Source: Warburgia ugandensis
Taxonomy: Eukaryota > Streptophyta > Magnoliopsida > Canellales > Canellaceae
Length of the DNA: 64,000 bases
NCBI GenBank assembly: GCA_035236585.1
Contig: CP141132.1
Span: 41,357,880 to 41,421,879 of the forward strand
Direction: 5' to 3'
The position numbers and the translations under genes were made by a program. The notes below the pieces were generated by a model. That model worked only from the letters and a program-made list of their open reading frames with translations. It did no database searches and was not told the origin of the DNA. Of this stretch, positions 23,636-33,267 are shown piece after piece; the first letter of the stretch is position 1; each line of letters starts with the position of its first letter.

Positions 23636-26127
23636 ATGCACTTTTGGAGACGCCACAAAACTGGAAGGTTAGTCAAGTACGACCAAAAAGACATACAACA
23701 ATATCAGGCCACATCTATGACTGATCAACTCTCCAGGGGTAATTCACCCCATGGAAGTCAAGGGGCTCCACTCATCATGAATGAGGACCCACCACCCTTG
23801 ATGGACGATGAATATCAACCTCCACCAAGGAGGAATAATCATCAACCAAATAGAGATTGGAGAAGAAACAATAGGGAGTGGGACCAACAGAGTGAACATG
23901 GAGATGATAATATTGAGGGTCATCAAAACTTTCGTGGTAGAACTTTAAAAGACTACCTTCAGCCTACACGCACCAGCACACCATCCTGTGTAATTCTTCC
24001 TCAAAATGATGGTGCATTAGAATTAAAAACTGGAGTAATCCAATTACTTCCCAAATTCTATGGTTTAGATAGTGAGAGTCCTTATTTGCACCTTAAAGAA
24101 TTTGATGAGGTATGTAGCACCCAATGAACACAAAATGTAGGTCTAGATACTGTCAGCCTTAAACTTTTTCCTTTCTCTTTAAAGGAAAAAGCAAAATGTG
24201 GTCTAATGCACTGCCATCAGGTTCCATAAGAACCTGGAATGAAATGACTAGGGAATTCTTAAAGAAGTTTTTCCCTACCCATAAAACCAATATACTTCGC
24301 CGCAAAATAATGAACTTTACCTAGAAGGATAAAGAATCATTCTATCAATGTTGGGAAAGGTTCAAAGAACTACAACTCACTTGCCCACATCATGGCTATG
24401 AACCATGGCGCATCCTCAGCTTCTTTTATGAAGGACTAAATTCTGACATGCGCCAGTTTTTACAGATGATGTGTAATGGTAGCTTTCTCAACAAACAACC
24501 AAATGAGGCAGAAGAGTATTTGGAATGGCTAGCTGAAACTGCACAAACCTGGACTGATTCAGAAAAAATAGAACATATAGATAGACCTAAGCCCAAGAAC
24601 ACCCATGTTAGGGGAGGCATGTATGCTATGTCTAAAAAAGATGATATCAATGCCAAAGTAGCATCCCTAGCGAGAAAAGTAGAAGCCATAGAAATGGGAA
24701 AGAAAAACTCAAATAAAGAAGAACAAGTGTGTAGCATTTGTGAAAGTACATCACATCTTACTCAAGAATGTCCTACAATCCCTGCTTTTCAAGATGTACT
24801 TCATGATCAAGCTAATGCACTTAACACATATAAAAGACCTTTCTCCCCATATTGAGACACTTATAATCCCAATTGGAGAAACCATCTAAATTTTAGTTGG
24901 AAAAATGGACCTATTGCTAATGTTCCACAACAAGGACAATATCAACCTCATCAACAAAACCAAGGACTTCTTACCTTACCTTATCAAACTCATCAACCTC
25001 CTTCTGGACCTTACTTGCCCCCACCTAAAAGGCATGTTGAGGATAATCAAAATATTCAAAACCAGGAAAGGAAAATTTCTCAATTAGAAAGTCAAATAAA
25101 ACAAACCAACGAGTCCATGAATGAATTAAAAAACATGATGAGTCAAATGATGCAAAGTATGGAAAAAGGAAAGTTCCCAGCTCAACCACAAGAAAACCCT
25201 AAGGGAGTGCATGCGGTTAGCACTAAAGCATCTAATGAAACATCTAGCTCTACCATGGAACAAACTAAGGCTGTGACCATTCTTAGGAGTGGTAGAAGAA
25301 TTGAGAAAGATGAGCCTCAAAAGACTGAAAATGTAGAAAATTCCACAAAAGTTAAAGAAAACTCTAAACAAAAGGACCTTATTTCTCCTGTTGATCCATG
25401 TCCTATACCTGCTCCATTTCCTCAAAGGTTGCGTCAAGCCCCAAAGTCTGCATCTAATGATGAGATTTTAGAGATTTTCAAGCAAGTCAAGATCAACATA
25501 CCGATCTTAGATGCTATAAAACAAATCCCATCATATGCCAAATTCTTAAAAGACTTATGCACCATAAAGAGAAAATTGAATGTCCAGAAGAAGGCATTTT
25601 TGACTGAACAGGTTAGTTCTATTCTTCAACACCATACACCACCAAAGTACAAAGATCCTAGTTGCCCCACTCTTACTTGCATTATTGGCAGCTATAAGAT
25701 TAACCAAGCTCTTCTTGATTTAGGATCTAGTGTAAACTTATTACCATACTTGGTATACGAACAGTTAGGTCTGGGTGAACTGAAACCTACATCTACCACG
25801 CTCCAACTAGCTGATCGTTCTATAAAAATACTGAGAGGGGTAATAGAGAATGTGTTAGTCCAGGTAGAACAATTTTGCTTCCCTGTCGATTTTTCAGTTC
25901 TAGATACACAACTGGTGGTGAATGAGAAGAATGAAATACCAGTCATCTTGGGACGACCATTTTTGGCTACGTCCAATGCCTTAATCAACTATAGAAATGG
26001 TCTCATGAAATTGTCCTTTGGCAATATGACATTAGAGCTAAACATCTTTAACATTTGTAAGCAACCTAGTGAAACTACTGATGATTTGCACAGTATTAAC
26101 ATGATCAATTCAGTTGTGCAAGATTAA
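23636..26127 (+). pseudogene. Athila-like gag-protease, broken
   Basis: Encodes Gag followed by an aspartic protease, which would assemble and process the particle. The N-terminal part (23636-24127) has the Athila-type Gag core: RTLKDYLQPTRTSTPSC, LELKTGVIQLLPKFYG and HLKEFDEVCSTQ. A TGA at 24125-24127 ends that frame, a one-base shift near 24195 moves to frame 1, and TAG 24322-24324 and TGA 24853-24855 are further stops. The Gag C-terminus follows, with FFYEGLNSDMRQFLQ and a CX2CX4HX4C zinc knuckle (CSICESTSHLTQEC, about 24730). The protease lies in 25015-26127 and has LLDLGSSVNLLPYLVYEQLG (active D-L-G) and VILGRPFLATSNALIN. It ends at TAA 26125-26127, probably a premature stop, because the same frame continues. 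A frame of 370 codons remains open over linker and protease. Confidence 0.9.
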
Positions 26128-26166
26128 TTTCAGTCGTCTTTCTTATCAGACCCACTGGAGGCCTGT

Positions 26167-26937
26167 TTGGCCCATTTTAATGAGTTTAATGAGGATGCAT
26201 TAATAGAGGAAGTTAATGCCCTCCTTGATTTTGTACCTATCATGGATACAGGAAAATGGAAACCTCATTTTGAGGAGCTTCCATTAAGTGAGATCACTTC
26301 CCTCCCATCATCTGTAGAACCCCTTACAGAGCCGAAAATTCAAATTGAGCCTTGTAACATTGAAGACGTACCTGATTGGGACCTACAAACCTTATTTGAA
26401 CAACCATTAGATAAGAAATTAGGCCCACCTGATTTGTTGCATGTGCTAATAGAACAGGAAAAGAAAGAGTTCATTGATATACTGTCCATACATCAACCAC
26501 CTCTAAGGTACACACTAGAAGATCATCAGGATATAAGCAAAACCATGCTTCCTCCTCTATTAATACAAGAACAACCTTTTTGGGAAGTGCATAGTCAGCT
26601 TATACGTCAATTTCATGAAAATGTAAGGGAAAAGGAGAATAATCGATCTTCATTTGGTTCAAAAGAATTTAAATTCACGGTAGTTCACATTGTCATGAAA
26701 ATTCCACCACCCAAGTTTTCTAGATGGAGGAGTTATATTGATTGCCATGAAATTTTGAAGATAGGAGATCATTCAAGTGGTCCCACTCAATTGACATTCG
26801 TGGTAGTCTACTGTGTTATAATTCTACCATCACAAAAAATTTCAGGGTGGATGAACTATATAGACTATCGTGAGATTTTGACGTGGCATGAGAAATCTTG
26901 CCATTTCATTATTGGAATCAGGAAAACACAAAGATAA
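26167..26937 (+). pseudogene. Downstream frame of Athila-like element
   Basis: A 256-codon frame in the same register as the protease and separated from it only by TAA at 26125, so it is probably the C-terminal continuation of one polyprotein. The DPLEACLAHF segment just upstream (26150) has its counterpart DPLEACLTH in the minus-strand element. It then reads MDTGKWKPHFEELPLSE, LLHVLIEQEKKEFID and LPPLLIQEQPFWE. No reverse transcriptase motif appears. The C-terminal 80 residues hold two related halves, MKIPPPKFSRWRSYIDCHEI and ILPSQKISGWMNYIDYREIL. I do not recognise a function. In full-length relatives reverse transcriptase would follow the protease, so this may be what is left of the linker. 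Confidence 0.65.
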
Positions 26938-28664
26938 ATGAGGATATGTCTGGCTGAAGATGTTAAACTTAGCGCTCACTGGGAGGCAACCCAGAGTTTT
27001 TCATTTTTGTTGTTTTCTACATCACTCATATTCATTTTAGGTCCTACTTTTTAAACATTGAGGACAATGTTTCTCTCAGGTTGGGGGGTGTAGAATTCTA
27101 GCAAATTCTAGTTTTTTTAGGTTTTTAGGTGTTTTCCTTGTTTAAGAAAAAAAAAATTGAAAGAAAAAGTTGAAAAATGTTAGGTCATTTCCTTTACTAT
27201 GATGAGAATTGGATTTTCTGAAGTATAATCTAGATAACTTTAGCTTATTAATGGAATTGAATATGATTAATTCATCTTTTTACTCATTTTCTAAGGAATT
27301 CTATGAAAACAAAGTCTCAGATCACATCTGTACACGCAGTTGCATATAGATAGTCTAGATTGATAAGTGGCTATAACTTAGAAATTCTGAAGAAATTCAG
27401 TGGAGACCTATAACCTAAGTGAGTTTTTTTAGCTATTCATCCTTTTTTGAGAGGTTATAAATATTCCTAATTTTCTTCAACGTGCTTAAAGAAAATTGAT
27501 CCCAAACTCTTAAATTTTGGCTAATTACCTAAATAATTAGAATATTATCTTTAAAATTCTAAACGTTCATTGAATTTGATGGATTATAGGAAACCTAGAA
27601 AATGATTTAGGCCATCCTTGTTAGAACCGAGAGACATAAAGCCTACCTAGAAGTATTTTTACCACTAGTTATCCAACTTGAGCCTTTAATATAAGCCTTT
27701 TCCTTTGCCACCCAAATTACCCTTTACCCATATGAACCCAGTATAAATTATCCATTACCCATTTTCTTTGAAAAATAAGTTAGAGGAGAATGAAGAAATC
27801 CCTTTTAGTTGCAATTGAAGTTGAAAAGTGTATATGAAGAAAAGAAATATTCTTCAAAGTGAGTCATAAGTACTGAAAAAGAAAGAAAAGATTCTGAAAA
27901 AAAAAAGAAAAAAAGTTTGAAGAATGCAAAGAAAAATGGAAACAAAAATATTCACTTTAGAAAAAAAGCAAAGAAAAAGAAGAATTGTCAACTTTAGTAG
28001 AAGACCTCTACCTAATTTTTGAAAACACTTTGAATATCCTTATACCCTTTCTTTGGTACCTTGTCCTAAGCCTACATTTCGTCCAGTTAAAGACCTATTG
28101 ATTTTAGGAGAAATATAGTCTTGATGAGGAAATGAATGGACAGGATATAAAAGAGTGGTATTTCTAAATATTCAAAGGTAATGGCATCTATTCTAAAGGG
28201 ATCAAAACAATGAAATTCCTTAGTAACTCCCATTTTTCACGAGTACATGTGAGAAAATTTTGCTTTTATTGACTCTTCTCACATAATTAAAAGAGAGATA
28301 TGATTTGACCCCTTTATCTGAGAGATTTTGTTTTTGAGCGTATGTCATTAGTGAGGATTGAGGTCAAAACATTTTTCGGATGGAGTTCAAAAGTTAGAAG
28401 TTTATTTAGAGATCAAGATGATTCCATATGTAAACTGTACATGCACACACTCACTCTGAGATTTGAGCTTAGTTGGAATTATTTTGGCATATGGGTAGGG
28501 TTTTGAATTTTTCAGTCATTTATATTAGTATGCTAAAGTTGATGTGATTTATTGAAGATAATTCTCTACGAAAAAAGAGGAGTTGACTTAAAAATAAAAA
28601 TAAATCTTGAAATTTGGTTTTTTGCATGTTTTGCTCGGGACTAGCAAAATGCTGGTAGAGGGTG
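26938..28664 (+). other. 3' internal region and PPT of nested element
   Basis: Noncoding. It contains CTGGGAGGCAACCCAG (about 26978), the ACATTGAGGACAATGTTTC motif (about 27054) followed by GGTTGGGGGGTG, and an A-rich stretch near 27880-27990. GGTAGAGGGTG at 28654-28664 directly precedes the 3' LTR and is the candidate polypurine tract. The first motifs are known from Athila-type elements and are shared with the minus-strand copy. Confidence 0.7.
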
Positions 28665-29588
28665 TGTTAAGTGTTTAATTTTGGTCAAAATTCCCCTAAT
28701 TTAGCATTCAATTAGATCATCTAACCGTTCAATTTTACAAAACATAGCTTGATTTTGAATATAAATCCAATTGACCATTCAAACCTTAATTTGTCAAAAT
28801 CAACGGTCAGATGATCATTAGAACTCATTAGATGACTAATGTACGGTTCAGATGAGTCTAATTTAGTCTATTCTTTTGCAGATCAACCAAAGGACACACG
28901 GATGGCTGTGATTAAAAGATAACGGTGTAGATCATCTTCAAGGGCAATGGATGGATCAGATCACCCATGAAGATGGATATGATAGTTTCCTAGAAGACAA
29001 TGGAGCTAAATTTAGAATCAGGGAGAAAAAGGAAACCCTTTCCCCCACTTCTTTCTTTCCTTTTCTTTTTCTTTCTTTTCTTTCTTTTTCCTCCTTTTCT
29101 ATCCTTTTCCTTTTTTTTCCTTCTTTCCTTTCTTTTCTTTTTCCTCCTTTTCCTTTTTCCTCTTTCCTTCCTTTTCTCTTTTCTTTCTTTTTCCTTCCTA
29201 TTCTCTTTTTCTTTCTTTCTTTTTCTTCCTTTTTCCTTTCCTTTTCCTTTTCCTTTTCCTTTTTTCCTTTTCCTTTTCCTTTTTCCTTCTTTCCTTTTTC
29301 TTTCTTTTTCCTTCTTTCCTTTTTCTTTTTCCCTTCCTCATTCTCACGTACCCACTTTCCTTATTACCTTCACCATCAGCGTACCCAGATTTCTCACCAT
29401 TCTCTCTTTCTCTCTTCTCATCTTCCTCTTTACTCCCTCCTCTCGTCCACCACCTTTCTCTCCATTTCTTTTCTCAATCTTCTCCTTGGGCTAAAACGTT
29501 AGAGGCAGACCCCAACTCCCTTCTCTCTCTATCCCCCAGACCACCCTCTATCTCCCACTCTCTTCTCACCCTTTTATCCCTCATTTCT

Positions 29589-29683
<95 letters not shown>

Positions 29684-30930
29684 TCTTCTTCTTCCAATCA
29701 CACTCTCTCTCTGCGTCGCCGCACTGCCCCAGCTCTCTTCTCCTCTCTCCCTCTCTCAGCTTTCTATTCTCACTCTCCTTCTCCATTCTCCCTTGTCACT
29801 GGTTCTCTCTTCTCTACCGCACCACCCCACCCCACTATGCACCTCTTCTCCAGCACCGCACCGCACCTGCACGAACCCAGCACTACGCCCCAGTCCATTT
29901 TCTTTCTCCCCAGTCCTCCATCTTCACCGCCCAGAAACCCAGACGGCTGTGTCTCTCCCCAGTCCACTTTTTCCCCTTGCCAGCCAGCCTCTCCTCCATC
30001 TTCTTCATCGGATGGCACCAGAGGAGAAAACCCAGATTTGGGTTTGGGTTTCCTCCTTTTCCATTCCTTTTTCCCCTCTTTTCTTTTCTTTTCTGCTTCC
30101 TCTTTTCCTCTCCTTCTTCCCCACTTTCTCCATCGGGTTTGTCTGGTTTTTCTCTTAAAAACCAAATTTTAACCAGAATTACAAATTTGCCCCTCCTCTT
30201 TAAATGAAATTACAAATCTGTTCTTTCTGGTTTATTCCATCTGTGTCCCCTTTTTAATTCCATCTGTGTCCCATTTTATTCCGGTTTTGTTTTATCCATC
30301 TTTTTATTATCCAGGAACAGACAAATTCTAGACAGTTCAATTAAGGCCAAACCCATCAACGATTTAGCCTTAATCAAAACCAAATCTCAATTTCTCCTTT
30401 GTTTCTTAACGGAATTCAAATTAATTTTATAGGTTCATTCTTAGGACATTTCTACACATAACCAATGCTTTTGATCTTAGATCTGAAATTCAGAAATCAA
30501 TCTGAGCCATCGAAATCATGAAATCACAATTTAGCCAAGATCTTGACCATTTTGAAGAATCTGTCAAAACCGACCAGTGGATTACTAATCAAGAACGGGT
30601 TGAAGATATTTGTAAAGGTGGATCAGATTTTAGAAAACCAGAAGTGAAGATTTTGATAAAGATTGATCTAGGGAAGTAGTTTTTTCTCATTATTTGATTT
30701 TATTTGTTTTATTTCAGAACTGGAAATTCTGTATTTTTGAGAAGTTTATTAGATATGACCATTGATTCTCATTTTAATAATTTCAGTAATTTTGAGTGAT
30801 TTATTTTTAATTTTAAATAAATAGATTTTATTGAAACTCCATCATTTTAAATCAAGTCCTCGTGGGATCGACCCGTACTTGCATAAGCTACACTATAATA
30901 GCCCGTGCACTTGCGGTTAAACAATCAACA
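28665..30930 (+). mobile_element. 3' LTR of nested Athila-like element
   Basis: 2266 bp, 169 bp longer than the 5' LTR. The excess lies in the pyrimidine tract (about 29030-29335), a (TC)45 run at 29591-29680 where the 5' LTR has (TC)8, and an extra copy of TTCCATCTGTGTCCC around 30235-30275. It ends CAATCAACA followed by the target duplication GGTAC. Confidence 0.92.
29591..29680. repeat. (TC)45 microsatellite
   Basis: Ninety bases of uninterrupted TC dinucleotide inside the 3' LTR. The other LTR has only eight units. Confidence 0.97.
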
Positions 30931-30935
30931 GGTAC

Positions 30936-31802
30936 CACGCCCAAAAAGGGCATGTCCCTGCTTCGACTACATGTGGTACAGGGGCTACCATTGGTGTCAC
31001 GGCACTAGGTCGAAGTGTCATATGCCCCATGGAGGCTATGACCCTGTGTCCCTAGGTACCTGGGGACCACACTGCCGCGAGGTCGTGGGCATAGTGGGCC
31101 CTATGGTTTGCGGATTTACTTGCATTGCATATGGCATGACATGAGGTTGGTCGACCATACCAGATATCCATGAGTTGGATTCAATTGAGCATCTTATGCA
31201 TATCATTATGTTTATATATATGGTACTTTCTACTTGGTTTGTGCGATTCTTTAAGTCGTCAGTATTCCGATTCGAGAATGGTTTTTAATATCGATATTGA
31301 GCATGGTTATTCGAACATGCACATGTTTTAAAGAGCATATGATTTTAAACACAACATGCATTGTAAAACTAGCAGTGATAGACTCCTACTGAGTATAGTA
31401 TATACTCACCCTATCCTTAAGATTTTTCAGGATAGCTCCATTCACGAGTAGAAGACGCCTATGTTAGTGCTACGAGCAAGTAAATCAAAAGGAGACAATC
31501 ATACATGTAAGTAAACACTTTACCCTTTGGACATGTATTTGTATTTATTTACAGTTTGGCTGTGAGTTGTGACTGGATACACCTGGGGAAAAACATTTAT
31601 GATTTTTGAAGTTTTTCAAAAACTACTTTGATTGTTGTGAAAGCAAATGACACTCGGGGTTTTCAAAATGAGTTTTAAACCTAAAGATTTTCTGCTGCAT
31701 TGCATGGGTTTTTATAAAATTGTTTTAAAATAGGGATGCATCCCGCCTTAGGAAATTTAGATCTTGCATTTAAAAATGCATGGGAAAACCCAAGTCATCA
31801 TA
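30936..31802 (+). mobile_element. 5' LTR of the LARD-like element, second part
   Basis: Continues the LTR interrupted at 20362 and matches 40200-41068. Its last two bases are TA where the 3' LTR has CA. It includes the GAGTATA stem-loop at 31391-31407 and the ATGACACTCGGGG-type block near 31650. Confidence 0.88.
31391..31407 (+). other. Conserved LTR stem-loop
   Basis: GAGTATA-GTA-TATACTC, about 410 bp from the LTR end and identical to 40656-40672. The minus-strand LTR has the same stem with a different loop (2310-2326). Confidence 0.6.
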
Positions 31803-31804
31803 GT

Positions 31805-31817
31805 TGGTATCAGAGCC
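31805..31817 (+). other. PBS, initiator-Met tRNA
   Basis: TGGTATCAGAGCC, an exact match to the plant initiator-Met complement. The following CAGGTTTTATCC extends the similarity to the tRNA T-arm complement with a few differences. Confidence 0.88.
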
Positions 31818-33084
31818 CAGGTTTTATCCTTTCACAGCCAGTCCAGCATGTCCAAGGGTCATAGACAATAGAGAAAATCAAGAAGAAGTAGTATAAATAG
31901 AAGTAGTAGATATGACTACTTCTATTTGAAGATTACAATATTAATGCTCAAGGCATTTCACCATAAACAATTAGGTGAAAAAAGATGGGTCTAGCAAATA
32001 CTTAGATATTGGATTGCTTGAATCCTATCAAAATCATAGGAAATAAGGATTATTGTACAGTAGTGCAAACAGGGAAACTCATATATGGATCATATTATGA
32101 TAAGAATGATGAAGGAAGATGTTAGTGAACTTCTTTAGTAGATAGTTCTGACTTGTAAGAGATCAATCTCACCAAAGATGAGAACATCGAAGAACCTAGA
32201 CGGCTATCTTACCATCATAAAGAATATCATAATATGAGTACATTATCATAAGGGATATGATATGAGTATGATAGGGGTTGTGAAAGACAGACTTTGAGAA
32301 AATTTTGATGATAATCTAAGAGGGATGAGAATGCAAGATGATATTAGGAGATAATTGTGACTCGTACTAGGTCACAAAGGTATGGATCCTGAAGGACTTA
32401 GCTCAATTTTGGATACCTGAATTGGAGTCTTATGAAGAGTAAAGTGCTATCGAATAATAATTACCTGAGTATTATGGAGCAAATCAGAAGAGGTATACAA
32501 GTGATAGATTATGAAATGAGAGAAACATAACACGAATATGATAGGGAAATGAATTCGACTAAGTTATCAAAAGATTTTGATGATAATATTAGGGATGATA
32601 GATATGTGAATAATAGATTGATCCTAACATGAACTTATAAGAGAAGTATAGCATGACCAAAAAATGTCAATGCCATCATTAAGACATTGTATGTATTTTT
32701 TTGAGGCTATAGGCAATTAAGGATTTCGATGATATTAGAAAACTTCAATATTTCCTAGAAGTATTAAGTTTCTCTTGACTGCCGCGTAGATCAAATATAT
32801 GCAACCACTCAAATGCAATCATTGATCTAGGTAGACAAAAATGAGGATTTTGAAGAAAAGAGAGAAAGAGATAGAGATGTAACTATAAGTATTCTATGAA
32901 TATTGAATATTCAAAAGAAAAAGGTCATGACTTTATTGAGGAAAGAATAGATACATACAAATCTTTCATCTTGAATCGAGTGGGAAGATAAACCAATCAA
33001 CTTTGAAGGAATGATGATAGCTGAGTTGGTAATTTCATTGTGAAAGCGTATAATAGAGATAAAGTAGATGGGATTTAAGACTTT
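31818..33084 (+). other. LARD-like internal region, 5' part
   Basis: A purine-rich, AT-rich stretch of about 1.27 kb without a reading frame of note and with no Gag motif. A 13-bp inverted repeat lies at 31895-31927. It runs up to the target duplication of the LINE. Confidence 0.6.
31895..31927 (+). other. 13-bp perfect inverted repeat near the PBS
   Basis: AAATAGAAGTAGT, loop AGATATG, ACTACTTCTATTT, starting 78 bases after the PBS. In an RNA it would form a strong hairpin in the leader, where packaging signals lie in retroelements. The role is inferred. Confidence 0.6.
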
Positions 33085-33092
33085 GAGTAGAG

Positions 33093-33267
33093 CATCGGAT
33101 CCTGGATGCGGTGAAAAATAGGCAAGGTTGTTAGGGCGTTCTCCCAGAAGCGACACACTACATCGGATCCCAGGTGTAGTGAAAAATGGGCAAGGACTGC
33201 TAGAGCGTCCCCTCGGAATCGATGCACTGCATCAGAACCCAGGTGCAGTGAAAAGTGGGCATGGGTT
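33093..33267 (+). repeat. 68-69 bp tandem repeat in LINE 5' region
   Basis: About 2.5 copies, starting at 33093, 33161 and 33230 with CATCGGATCC or CATCAGAACC, each containing GTGAAAAATGGGCAAGG-like sequence. It lies upstream of the endonuclease frame and resembles the repeated 5' untranslated regions of some LINEs. Confidence 0.75.

Larger units (their letters stand above)
20363..30930 (+). mobile_element. Nested Athila-like retrotransposon, pol-less
   Basis: A structurally complete plus-strand element inside another element's 5' LTR. It has a perfect target duplication GGTAC (20358-20362 and 30931-30935), LTRs beginning TGTTAAGTGT and ending CAATCAACA, a tRNA-Asp PBS at 22466, a broken gag-protease frame and an extra downstream frame. 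The empty site is preserved in the partner LTR at about 40195 (GGGTACCAGG). The 6.2 kb internal region has no reverse transcriptase, RNase H or integrase motif. Six of the first 140 LTR bases differ, fewer than between the host element's LTRs, which agrees with a later insertion. Confidence 0.92.
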
